From: JASLDZ01 sp964244065
GTDB taxonomy: Bacteria > Pseudomonadota > Alphaproteobacteria > Caulobacterales > Caulobacteraceae
Assembly (NCBI GenBank): GCA_964244065.1
Contig: CAXTHH010000001.1
Coordinates: 620,001-684,000 of the forward strand
Length of the DNA: 64,000 nt
Direction: 5' to 3'
The stretch's first letter is position 1; each line of letters opens with the position of its first letter. Below the pieces are notes generated by a model. It was not told the DNA's origin. It saw only the letters and a list, made by a program, of their open reading frames with translations, and searched no databases. Below are positions 29,441-39,603 of this stretch, piece after piece. The translations under genes and the position numbers were made by a program.

Positions 29441-30295
29441 ATGACCGTGACCACCTCCGACTCCGCGCCCGAGGCCGCCACCACGCCGGCCGGCGGCCTG
29501 CGCGAGCTGTGGGAACTCGGCAAGACGGTGGTCTACGCCCTGCTGATCGCGCTGGCGCTGCGGATCGTGCTGTTCCAGCCGTTCACGATCCCCTCGGCCT
29601 CCATGGAGCCGACGCTCTATGAAGGCGACTACATCATCGTGTCCAAGTTCGCGTACGGATGGAGCAAGCACTCCATCCCCTTTAGCCCGCCCATCTTCTC
29701 GGGCCGCATAGGCCAGCGCGGGCCGGATCGCGGCGACATCATCGTCTTCAAGCTGCCGCGCGACGGGCACACCGACTACATCAAGCGGCTGATCGGCCTT
29801 CCGGGCGACAGGATCCAGGTGCGCAACAGCGAGCTGTACGTGAACGGCGCGCGTGTGGCCCGCACCCCCGTCGGTGTGACGCAGGAGGCGAGTCCCTACG
29901 GTCCGCCGCGGCCGGTGCAGCAGTTCAGCGAGACCCTGCCGGGCGGTCGAAGCTTCACCACCAACGACTACGGCCCCCAGGGCGGTGCGGACGACACGGG
30001 GACCTACACCGTGCCGACCGGCTGCTACTTCATGATGGGCGACAACCGCGATAACTCGCTGGACAGCCGCTTCGACCCCGGTCTCGCCCCCGGCGCGGCC
30101 AGCAAGTGCGCCTGGAACCCCGCCCTGGACCAGTACGTCCCGCCGGACGCGGGCGTGGGCTTCGTTCCTGCCGAGAACCTCGTGGGCAAGGCGGACCTGA
30201 TCCTGCTGTCGTGGAGACCCGGCGCGTCGCTGTTCAAGCCCTGGACGTGGGTCACGAACGCCCGGCCGAGCCGCTTCTTCCGCGTCCTGAAGTGA
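29441..30295 (+). CDS. lepB: Signal peptidase I
   Basis: Cleaves Sec and Tat signal peptides at the outer face of the inner membrane with a Ser/Lys dyad. Ser54 lies in PSASMEPTLYEGD and Lys115 in DYIKRLIGLPGD. One transmembrane helix (about residues 29-46) precedes the catalytic domain, and the later GDNRDNSLDSR box is present. Length 284. It is followed by rnc with a 4-nt overlap (GTGA), the conserved lepB-rnc-era order. Confidence 0.96.
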   Translation: MTVTTSDSAPEAATTPAGGLRELWELGKTVVYALLIALALRIVLFQPFTIPSASMEPTLYEGDYIIVSKFAYGWSKHSIPFSPPIFSGRIGQRGPDRGDIIVFKLPRDGHTDYIKRLIGLPGDRIQVRNSELYVNGARVARTPVGVTQEASPYGPPRPVQQFSETLPGGRSFTTNDYGPQGGADDTGTYTVPTGCYFMMGDNRDNSLDSRFDPGLAPGAASKCAWNPALDQYVPPDAGVGFVPAENLVGKADLILLSWRPGASLFKPWTWVTNARPSRFFRVLK

Positions 30296-30993
30296 GCGCC
30301 AGGCAAGCCGCCGCCCTCGCCCTGGCCGAGCGGATCGGCCACCCCTTCGCCGATCCGGCCCGCCTGGAGCAGGCGCTGACCCACTCCAGCGTGGGCGACG
30401 GCGCCACGCGCGGGCGGCGCGACAACGAGCGGCTGGAGTTCCTGGGCGATCGCGTCCTGGGCCTCCTCGTCGCCGAGCACCTGATCGCGCAGGACCCAGG
30501 GGCGTCCGAAGGCGATCTCGCGCCGCGCCTGAACGCCCTGGTCAGCCGCGAGACCTGCGCCGCGGTGGCCCGCCGCGTGGAGCTAGGCCCCGCGCTACGC
30601 CTGTCGGGCGGGGAGACGCGGCAGGGCGGTCGCGACAAGACCTCGATCCTGGCGGGCGCCATGGAGGCGGTGATCGCCGCAGTCTACGAGGACGGGGGGC
30701 TGGAGGCCGCCCGCGCCCTCTATGGGCGCCTGTGGCCCCCGGAGTTCGACCGCCTGACGTCGGCGACGCGTCCCAAGGATTCCAAGACCGAGCTGCAGGA
30801 ATGGGCGCTGAAGCGCGGGCCCGTGCTGCCCGCCTACGCCGTCACGGGCCGCGAGGGCCCGGAGCACGCGCCCGTGTTCACCGTCGCCGTCACCGTCCCG
30901 GGCGCCGAGGCCGCCGAGGGCTCCGGCGGCTCTCGCCAGCTGGCGGAGAAGGCGGCCGCCCGCGCCTTTCTGGAACGGGAGACGGCGTCGTGA
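30292..30993 (+). CDS. rnc: Ribonuclease III
   Basis: Cleaves double-stranded RNA, including rRNA precursors. The catalytic signature is NERLEFLGDRVLGL. A second acidic region is DKTSILAGAMEAVIAAVYED, and the C-terminal dsRNA-binding domain starts at KDSKTELQEWALKRG. The GTG start overlaps the lepB stop (GTGA). Length 233. It overlaps era by 4 nt in the same way. Confidence 0.95.
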   Translation: MSARQAAALALAERIGHPFADPARLEQALTHSSVGDGATRGRRDNERLEFLGDRVLGLLVAEHLIAQDPGASEGDLAPRLNALVSRETCAAVARRVELGPALRLSGGETRQGGRDKTSILAGAMEAVIAAVYEDGGLEAARALYGRLWPPEFDRLTSATRPKDSKTELQEWALKRGPVLPAYAVTGREGPEHAPVFTVAVTVPGAEAAEGSGGSRQLAEKAAARAFLERETAS

Positions 30994-31931
30994 GCGAGCC
31001 CTCCTCCCCCACCCGGGCTGGCTTCGCCGCGGTGCTCGGCGCGCCCAACGCCGGCAAGTCCACGCTGGTGAACCGGCTGGTGGGCCAGAAGGTGTCGATC
31101 GTGACCCAGAAGGTCCAGACGACCCGGTTTCCTGTGCGCGGCGTGGCCATCGAGGGTGCGGCGCAAGTGGTGCTGGTCGACACGCCGGGCGTGTTCAAGC
31201 CGCGCCGCCGGCTGGATCGCGCCATGGTCCGCTCCGCCTGGGCCGGCGCCGAGGACGCGGACGCCGTGGTGCATCTGGTGGACGCCGAGGCCGAACTGGC
31301 GGAGCAGCCCACCGGGGCCCAGCGCCTCTCGCAGGACGATACGCGCACCATCGTGGACGGGCTGACCCGCGGCGGCCGCAAGGCGCTGCTGGCCCTGAAC
31401 AAGATCGACCTCGTCAAGCGCGATACCCTGCTGGCGCTGGCCCAGCGGCTGTTCGAGGGCGGCGCCTACGCGGAGGTGTTCATGATCTCCGCCGCCAACG
31501 GATCGGGCGTCGCCGACCTGAAGCGCCGGCTGACCGAGCTCATGCCCGAGGGGCCGTGGCTCTACCCCGCCGACCAGACCGCCGACCTGCCCGTGCGCCT
31601 GCTGGCCGCCGAGATCACGCGCGAGAAGCTCTACCTGCGGGTGCACGAAGAACTTCCCTACGCCGCCGCCGTGGAGACCACGAGCTTCACCGAGGCCAAG
31701 GGCGGCGCGGCGCGCATCGAGCAGACCATCTATGTGGAGCGCGAGAGCCAGCGCCCGATCATCCTGGGCAAGAACGGCCAGACCCTGAAGTGGATCGGGC
31801 AGAAGTCGCGCGAGGAGCTGATCGAGATCCTCGACCGCCCCGTCCACCTCTTCCTTCACGTGAAGGTGCAGGAGAACTGGTCGGAGGACCGCGCCTTCTA
31901 CCGCGAGGGCGGCCTGGAGTTCGACGCCTGA
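30990..31931 (+). CDS. era: GTPase Era
   Basis: Ribosome-assembly GTPase that binds 16S rRNA near its 3' end. The P-loop is GAPNAGKST (residues 17-25), G2/G3 are TTRF and VDTPGVF, G4 is NKID and the KH domain is recognised by IILGKNGQTLKWIGQKSRE. Length 313 from the GTG at 30990. It is in the lepB-rnc-era chain with GTGA overlaps, and is followed by an 88-nt repeat-bearing gap before recO. Confidence 0.96.
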   Translation: MSEPSSPTRAGFAAVLGAPNAGKSTLVNRLVGQKVSIVTQKVQTTRFPVRGVAIEGAAQVVLVDTPGVFKPRRRLDRAMVRSAWAGAEDADAVVHLVDAEAELAEQPTGAQRLSQDDTRTIVDGLTRGGRKALLALNKIDLVKRDTLLALAQRLFEGGAYAEVFMISAANGSGVADLKRRLTELMPEGPWLYPADQTADLPVRLLAAEITREKLYLRVHEELPYAAAVETTSFTEAKGGAARIEQTIYVERESQRPIILGKNGQTLKWIGQKSREELIEILDRPVHLFLHVKVQENWSEDRAFYREGGLEFDA

Positions 31932-32019
31932 GCCGACAAGCGCGACAAGGCGCGACAAGACGCGCCTGCCGCACGGCGACAAGCGCGACGACGCGAGACA
32001 AGCGCGACAGGGCTCGCTG
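31932..32019 (+). repeat. Degenerate GCGACAAG repeat block between era and recO
   Basis: The 88-nt spacer holds five copies of GACAAG (mostly in the form GCGACAAG or CGACAAG) plus a sixth, altered copy (GCGACAG). Spacings are irregular, from 9 to about 27 nt. It does not look like a terminator hairpin. It could be slippage-born filler, a protein-binding array or a remnant of coding sequence. Confidence 0.6.
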
Positions 32020-32751
32020 ATGGAGTGGAGCGACGACGCCTTCGTGCTCAGCGCCCGCACCCACGGCGAAGCCGGTGCGCTGGTGGAGCTGCTGACCGAG
32101 CAGCGCGGCCGCTTCGCCGCGCACGTGGCGGGGGGCGCGTCCCGCCGGATGGCGTCCACGCTCCAGCCCGGCGCGCGGGTCACCGCCGAGTACCGGGCGC
32201 GCACCAGCGATCACCTCGGGTCCGTCCAGCTGGAGCCCGTGGGAGAGGGCCCGGCCGCGCTTTTCGACGATACGCTCGCGCTCACCGGCCTCTCGGCCGC
32301 GGCCGCGGTGACCGCCTCCGCCCTGCCCGAGCGCGAGCCGCACCCGGGCGTGTTCGCCGCCTTCGAGGCGCTGACCGCCGCCTTTTCCCACCCGGAGGTC
32401 TGGCCGGCGATCTACGTCCGCTTCGAGGCGGGGCTGCTGGAGGAGATGGGGTTCGGGCTCGATCTCAGCCGCTGCGCCGTCACCGGCTCGGCCGACGACC
32501 TGGCGTGGGTGAGCCCGCGCACCGGGCGCGCGGTGGGGCGCGAGGCGGGCGCGGCCTACGCCGACCGCCTGCTGCGCCTGCCGCCCTTCCTGCTGGGCAG
32601 CCAGGGCGGGCTGGAGCCCGGAGACGTCGCGGCCGGCCTCGCCCTGACCGGGCGCTTCCTGGAGCGCGACGTCTTCGGCCCCCTGAACCGCCCCCTCCCC
32701 CCGTCCCGCGTCTGGCTGGCGGAGCGGCTGGAGAGGGCGGGCCGGGACTGA
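32020..32751 (+). CDS. recO: DNA repair protein RecO
   Basis: RecFOR-pathway mediator that anneals single strands and helps load RecA. The N-terminal OB-fold (DDAFVLSARTHGEAGALVELLT) and the downstream GRFAAHVAGGASR follow the family pattern. The C-terminal region is helical, with a single Cys (RCAVTGS) where the zinc knuckle of other RecO proteins is degraded. Length 243. The end is one base from the convergent stop of the next gene. Confidence 0.92.
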   Translation: MEWSDDAFVLSARTHGEAGALVELLTEQRGRFAAHVAGGASRRMASTLQPGARVTAEYRARTSDHLGSVQLEPVGEGPAALFDDTLALTGLSAAAAVTASALPEREPHPGVFAAFEALTAAFSHPEVWPAIYVRFEAGLLEEMGFGLDLSRCAVTGSADDLAWVSPRTGRAVGREAGAAYADRLLRLPPFLLGSQGGLEPGDVAAGLALTGRFLERDVFGPLNRPLPPSRVWLAERLERAGRD

Positions 32752-32752
32752 C

Positions 32753-33070
32753 CTACTTCTTGGCGGGAACGGCCTTGAGGTCGGCGTCGATCTTGGCCAG
32801 CATCTCGGGCGTCAGCGTCGGCGCGTAGGGGGCGATGCCCTCCAGCGGGAACGGGCGGCCCTGCTCGATCTGCGGGTTGGAGACCACTTCGGGCACGTAC
32901 TTCTCGAGCACGGCCTTGGTGGCCGGATTGTCGAGGAGGTCGCCCACCGTGGACTTCACCGAGTAGCCGGTCGCGGCGGCGGCGGCGGGAGCGGCGGGAG
33001 GCGTCTGCGCGACGGCGGCGGCGCCGAACACGAGGGCGGCGGCGAGGCCGAGGGCGGCGGGTCGGATCAC
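32753..33070 (-). CDS. Small secreted protein, unrecognised
   Basis: A 105-residue product from a GTG at 33070 (longer frame possible). A signal peptide (IRPAALGLAAALVFGAAAVAQ) precedes an Ala/Pro spacer. The rest is compact: STVGDLLDNPATKAVLEKY and VPEVVSNPQIEQG, then a conserved-looking LTPEMLAKIDADL near the end. The pattern of a short domain with an NPQ core recurs, as I recall, in other alphaproteobacterial secreted proteins, but I cannot name a function. It converges with recO. Confidence 0.7.
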   Translation of the reverse strand: MIRPAALGLAAALVFGAAAVAQTPPAAPAAAAATGYSVKSTVGDLLDNPATKAVLEKYVPEVVSNPQIEQGRPFPLEGIAPYAPTLTPEMLAKIDADLKAVPAKK

Positions 33071-33161
33071 GTGGGAGAACTCCGAGGTTGGGAGGCGCAG
33101 ACTTTGACCCGGCCGCGCCCTCCGTGCAACGGCGCCCTGATGAATTGTGAGCAAGGCTGGC

Positions 33162-33641
33162 TCAGAGCGCCGCCTCGGGTCCTTCCAATGGATCGTCCGT
33201 TTCGCCCAGGAGCTCGGCGAGCGACCAGCGGCGCTTCAGGTCGACGCGCACTCCTCCCTCGTGATCGTCCATGCTCTTCTGCGCGTGCTTGGCCGCACGC
33301 CGGTGCAGGTCTTCCAGATCGAGCCCGATCTCGCGCCGGATCGCCGCTGTCAGCAGGAGCCCGGCCTCTATGCGGTGTTGACGCACCTCTCCACGCCAGT
33401 GCGCCCGCGGATCGCGCATCCGGCTCGTCACCAGCTTCAGCAGGTGCGCGATGATCTGGACGAGGTGGCCGCGCACCGCGTTCTTCTGCGAGGCGCCCAA
33501 GCCCTCCACCTCCTCGATCAGGCGTTCCCAGTCGATGGCGTTCGACTTGGGGCTGAGCGCCCGCAGCGCCTCCACCTGGACCTGCGTCCAGGCGTAGAAG
33601 TCCTCGCGGTACAGGTCGGGGGCGGGACGGTCGTCGGCCAT
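33162..33641 (-). CDS. DUF29 family protein
   Basis: DUF29 proteins are short helical proteins of unknown function, common in cyanobacteria and alphaproteobacteria. The 159-residue product has the typical opening LYREDFYAWTQVQVEALR, then WERLIEEVEGLGASQKNAV and HLLKLVTSRM. I chose the ATG at 33641 (MADDRPAP). It is transcribed away from parC, with 68 nt between the two starts, so the two promoters must share this short region. Confidence 0.85.
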   Translation of the reverse strand: MADDRPAPDLYREDFYAWTQVQVEALRALSPKSNAIDWERLIEEVEGLGASQKNAVRGHLVQIIAHLLKLVTSRMRDPRAHWRGEVRQHRIEAGLLLTAAIRREIGLDLEDLHRRAAKHAQKSMDDHEGGVRVDLKRRWSLAELLGETDDPLEGPEAAL

Positions 33642-33709
33642 GCGCCGCAGTGTAGCACAGGACGCGCCGCCGCTGGACAAGGCCCGCCGACTCTGGCGCC
33701 TGCCCGACC

Positions 33710-35973
<2,264 letters not shown>

Positions 35974-35977
<4 letters not shown>

Positions 35978-36534
35978 CGGGTCCGCCGCCTCGCAGCCTC
36001 CGCGTCGATGTCGTCCATCACGGCCTCCGGGCGCACGTCCTGGGAGAGTTCGACGATCTCGTCGTCCAGCACGGCCGGCTCGACGCCCACCCTGCGGGCG
36101 ACGGCGGCGGTGAGCTCCAGCAGGCGGGAGATCTCATGCTCAGCCAGCAGGTTGATCTGCAGGTCGAGGTCGGCGCGCCGGTCGGCCGCGGCGGCGGCCC
36201 GGTTCTGGCTGATCAGCACGAAGGTGGAGAGGAAGATCGCCTCCACCGACGCGACGGTGGCCAGGATCACGAACGTCCGGTCGAACTGCGGCACGCCCGG
36301 GATGGCGCCGACGTTGACCGCCGTCCAGAACGCCACGATCACCGCGTGGATGTAGATGAACGGCATCGACCCGATGAAGCGGGTCATCACGTCGGCGAGG
36401 CGGCTCTGCAGCCCTGCGCTCCGTTCCTCGCGGCGGCGGCGCTCGGTCAGCGCCTCTATGTTGCGCTCCAGCACGGGCTTGAACCCGCGCAGGCGCGGGG
36501 AGACCGATGGCGGGGTGGGCTCGGGCTGCGGCAT
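35974..36534 (-). CDS. DUF1003 membrane protein
   Basis: A 186-residue protein with two membrane helices in tandem: about 75-95 (PFIYIHAVIVAFWTAVNV) and about 105-128 (FVILATVASVEAIFLSTFV). The DUF1003 core is FIGSMPFIYIH plus LISQNRAA and DLDLQINLLAEHEISRLL. The helical tail after the second helix probably lies in the cytoplasm. Function unknown. It overlaps the parC end tail-to-tail by 4 nt. Confidence 0.85.
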
Positions 36535-36685
36535 CCAGGGTTCCGGTTCCGCAAGCCAACGTCCGGGTCCGCGTGAGGCTCCCCCGCCTTGCAAGCCTCG
36601 CCGACGCGCGCCAAATCAGGCGGGATACGGGACCGCGTCCGCGGCCACCCGCAGCCGAACATCGCCATAGAGAAAGGCCGTCCCG

Positions 36686-37312
36686 ATGACGGACTACGTC
36701 CAGACCGCCATGAACCTCGTGCCCATGGTGGTCGAGCAGACCTCCAGAGGCGAGCGCGCCTACGACATCTTCTCGCGCCTGCTCAAGGAACGGATCATCT
36801 TCCTGACCGGGCCGGTGGAGGACGGGATGTCCTCGCTGATCTGCGCCCAGCTGCTGTTCCTGGAATCGGAGAACCCGAAGAAGGAGATCAGCATGTACAT
36901 CAACTCCCCGGGCGGGGTGGTGACCAGCGGCCTCGCGATCCACGACACCATGAAGTACATCAGGAGCCCGGTGACCACGATCTGCATGGGCATGGCCGCC
37001 TCGATGGGCTCGTTCCTGCTCACCGCGGGCGAGAAGGGCCAGCGCATCGCCCTGCCGAACGCGCGCATCATGGTGCACCAGCCCTCCGGCGGCTTCCGCG
37101 GCCAGGCCAGCGACATCGAGCGGCACGCCGAGGACATCATCAAGACCAAGCGCCGCCTGAACGAGCACTACGCCGCCTACACCGGCCAGCCCGTGGAGGT
37201 GATCGAGCGCGCGCTGGACCGCGACAACTTCATGTCCGCCGAGGAGTCGCTCGCCTTCGGCCTGATCGACCACGTCTACTCGACCCGCGACGCGGCCGAG
37301 GCGGGCGCCTAG
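36686..37312 (+). CDS. clpP: ATP-dependent Clp protease proteolytic subunit
   Basis: Serine protease forming a two-ring chamber with ClpX or ClpA. The catalytic triad is visible: Ser106 (MGMAASMGSFLL), His131 (MVHQPSGG) and Asp180. The MYINSPGGVVTSGLAI motif is present. Length 208. In Caulobacter, ClpXP degrades CtrA at the G1-to-S transition. The gene sits with cicA and clpX, the usual Caulobacter clpP-cicA-clpX order. Confidence 0.97.
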   Translation: MTDYVQTAMNLVPMVVEQTSRGERAYDIFSRLLKERIIFLTGPVEDGMSSLICAQLLFLESENPKKEISMYINSPGGVVTSGLAIHDTMKYIRSPVTTICMGMAASMGSFLLTAGEKGQRIALPNARIMVHQPSGGFRGQASDIERHAEDIIKTKRRLNEHYAAYTGQPVEVIERALDRDNFMSAEESLAFGLIDHVYSTRDAAEAGA

Positions 37313-37347
37313 TCGGTCGCCAAGACTCGCTTCCCTCACCTCGTCTC

Positions 37348-37373
37348 GCTCGGGCCTGACCCGGGGGCCGAGC
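37348..37373. terminator. Possible bidirectional terminator between clpP and cicA
   Basis: Stem GCTCGG / CCGAGC (37348-37353 and 37368-37373) with a GC-rich loop, in the 72-nt gap between the convergent clpP and cicA stops. No U-run is evident. The gap also holds a GACTC site at 37324-37328. Confidence 0.35.
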
Positions 37374-37384
37374 CGTCCGCGGCT

Positions 37385-38092
37385 CTACGAGGGAGGCGGC
37401 GCACGACTGGCGCCCGCCCCTCGAGGGCGACGGGGGAGCGAGCCGGCGCGTTCCGGCTTGCTCTTGAACACCCTAAACCCCGGCCGGTCGGCGATCGCGA
37501 GCATCTCGCGGTCGCCGACCGTGTCGCCGTAGGCGGCGAAGAGGCGCAGAGGCCGTCCGTAGACCTGCTCGAGCCGGGCGACCTTCTCGCCGCTGCGGCA
37601 GTTCGGCCCGTCCAGGCTTCCGAGCACGCGCCCGTCCACGTCGAGCGCCAGGCGCGTGCCGATCAGCCGGTCGGCCCCGAGGCGCCGCGCGAAGGGCGCG
37701 ATCACCAGTTCGGCCGAGGCGGTCACGATGACCCGCTCGCGCCCCGCCGCCCCATGCTCGGCCCAGCACCGAAGCGCATCGGGCCGCATCAGCCGGGCGA
37801 AGGCGTGCTCGGCGAAGCGCTCGGCGTCGGCGGCGATCTGCCCGGCGGTCGCCCCCGCGAGGAAGACGCGGGCTGTCGCCGCCTTGAGCGCACCCCGGTC
37901 GCGGCGGAACGGGTAGGCCAGCAGCGCGGGCGACAGCCGCAGCAGGCCGAGCGCGAAGCGCCAGGCGCCGGCCCGCCAGGCCATGAACGCCAGCCCCGCA
38001 TCGCGCACGGTCAGCGTGCCGTCGAAGTCGAAGGCGACCAGCGGCCGCGCGCCCTCCGGCGCTCCCTGGTCCTGCGCAACGTCCATGCCCAT
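37385..38092 (-). CDS. cicA: HAD-superfamily phosphatase, CicA-like
   Basis: HAD-IB-type phosphatase. The nucleophile motif is FDFDGTLTVRDAG (Asp nucleophile and acid/base Asp), motif II is VIVTASAEL and motifs III/IV lie in SGEKVARLEQVY and AAYGDTVGDREML. In Caulobacter crescentus, CicA is a HAD-type protein encoded between clpP and clpX, on the opposite strand; its dosage is critical for growth and shape. Position and family both match. The substrate is unknown. I used the ATG at 38092; another ATG lies at 38086. Confidence 0.85.
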   Translation of the reverse strand: MGMDVAQDQGAPEGARPLVAFDFDGTLTVRDAGLAFMAWRAGAWRFALGLLRLSPALLAYPFRRDRGALKAATARVFLAGATAGQIAADAERFAEHAFARLMRPDALRCWAEHGAAGRERVIVTASAELVIAPFARRLGADRLIGTRLALDVDGRVLGSLDGPNCRSGEKVARLEQVYGRPLRLFAAYGDTVGDREMLAIADRPGFRVFKSKPERAGSLPRRPRGAGASRAPPPS

Positions 38093-38307
38093 ATGCCTCG
38101 TCGGTCGAGCAGCCACCCGCCCCGCGAGGGATGGCGGGTGTCGTAAACGCTTGATCGGGGGCGCCCGTTCGTGTGGAATGAGCGGATGTCGTCAGAGTTC
38201 GATTAAGCCAACCGGCCCATAGCTGTCCCGGATGGGCGCTCGGACCGGCGGCGCAGTCGCCGGCCCGCCCCTTCCCCCTCAGGCGCGCCGGCCTGGAAGC
38301 GAGACGC

Positions 38308-39567
38308 GTGATGACCAAGGCCGCAAGCGGCGACGCCAAATCGACCCTCTACTGCTCCTTCTGCGGAAAGAGCCAGCATGAGGTGCGCAAGCTGATCGCG
38401 GGCCCAACCGTGTTCATCTGCGACGAGTGCGTCGAACTCTGCATGGACATCATCCGCGAAGAGCACAAGATCGCCTTCGTCAAGTCCAAGGACGGCGTAC
38501 CCACGCCCAAGGAGATCCGCGAGGTCCTCGACGACTACGTGATCGGGCAGGACCACGCCAAGAAGGTGCTCTCGGTCGCGGTGCACAACCACTACAAGCG
38601 GTTGAACCACGCCACCAAGAACAACGACGTCGAGCTCGCCAAGTCGAACATCATGCTTGTGGGCCCGACGGGCTCGGGCAAGACGCTGCTGGCCCAGACG
38701 CTGGCGCGGATCATCGACGTGCCCTTCACCATGGCCGACGCCACCACGCTGACCGAGGCCGGCTATGTGGGCGAGGATGTGGAGAACATCGTCCTCAAGC
38801 TCCTGCAATCGGCCGACTACAACGTGGAGCGGGCGCAGCGCGGCATCGTCTACATCGACGAGATCGATAAGATCAGCCGCAAGTCGGACAATCCGTCGAT
38901 CACCCGCGACGTGTCGGGCGAGGGCGTGCAGCAGGCGCTCCTCAAGATCATGGAGGGCACCGTCGCCTCCGTGCCGCCGCAGGGCGGGCGCAAGCATCCG
39001 CAGCAGGAGTTCCTGCAGGTCGACACCACCAACATCCTGTTCATCGTCGGCGGCGCCTTCGCGGGGCTGGAGAAGATCATCTCCTCGCGCGGCGCGGGCA
39101 CCTCCATCGGCTTCGGCGCGACGGTGAAGGATCCGGACGCCCGGCGCACGGGCGAGGTGCTGCGCGGCGTCGAGCCCGAGGACATGCTGAAGTTCGGCCT
39201 GATCCCCGAGTTCATCGGCCGCCTGCCGGTGATCGCTACGCTGGAGGATCTCGACGAGCCCGCCCTGGTGAAGATCCTCACCGAGCCCAAGAACGCCCTC
39301 GTCAAGCAGTACCAGCGCCTGTTCGACATGGAGAACGTCGGGCTCTCGTTCACCGACGACGCGCTGGGCGCGATCGCCCGCAAGGCCATCGCCCGCAAGA
39401 CGGGCGCCCGCGGGCTGCGCTCCATCATGGAGGGCATCCTGCTGGAGACGATGTTCGAACTCCCCACCTATCAGGGCGTCGAGGAGATCGTCGTCAACGG
39501 CGAGGTGATCGAGGGCCGCGCCCAGCCCCTGGTGATCTACGCCGAGAAGCGCGGCCAGGCAGGCTGA
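38308..39567 (+). CDS. clpX: ATP-dependent Clp protease ATP-binding subunit ClpX
   Basis: AAA+ unfoldase that feeds substrates to ClpP. The N-terminal zinc domain uses Cys15, Cys18, Cys37 and Cys40. Walker A is GPTGSGKT (118-125), pore loop GYVG (151-154) and Walker B IVYIDEID (179-186). The sensor-2 region near ARGLRSIMEG and length 419 are normal. In Caulobacter it is essential for turnover of CtrA. The 215-nt gap to the divergent cicA start must contain promoters of both genes; I see no convincing boxes. A terminator hairpin lies after clpX. Confidence 0.97.
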   Translation: MMTKAASGDAKSTLYCSFCGKSQHEVRKLIAGPTVFICDECVELCMDIIREEHKIAFVKSKDGVPTPKEIREVLDDYVIGQDHAKKVLSVAVHNHYKRLNHATKNNDVELAKSNIMLVGPTGSGKTLLAQTLARIIDVPFTMADATTLTEAGYVGEDVENIVLKLLQSADYNVERAQRGIVYIDEIDKISRKSDNPSITRDVSGEGVQQALLKIMEGTVASVPPQGGRKHPQQEFLQVDTTNILFIVGGAFAGLEKIISSRGAGTSIGFGATVKDPDARRTGEVLRGVEPEDMLKFGLIPEFIGRLPVIATLEDLDEPALVKILTEPKNALVKQYQRLFDMENVGLSFTDDALGAIARKAIARKTGARGLRSIMEGILLETMFELPTYQGVEEIVVNGEVIEGRAQPLVIYAEKRGQAG

Positions 39568-39578
39568 CGCGCGCAACG

Positions 39579-39598
39579 CTCTCCCGCGAGCGGGAGAG
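39579..39598. terminator. Bidirectional terminator between clpX and popA
   Basis: Perfect 9-bp stem CTCTCCCGC / GCGGGAGAG with a 2-nt loop (GA), in the 36-nt gap between the convergent clpX and popA stops. The clpX side continues into GGTTCT. Placement supports ends for both transcripts. Confidence 0.65.
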
Positions 39599-39603
39599 GG
39601 TTC

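Noticed and set aside
31932..32019. CRISPR-like array of GCGACAAG repeats
   Set aside because: Repeat units are only 6-8 nt with irregular spacing; no spacers of constant length, no leader and no cas genes in the window.
38093..38307. CtrA box upstream of clpX or cicA
   Set aside because: I looked for TTAA-N7-TTAA and found only an isolated ATTAAG at about 38202; no second half-site at the right distance.
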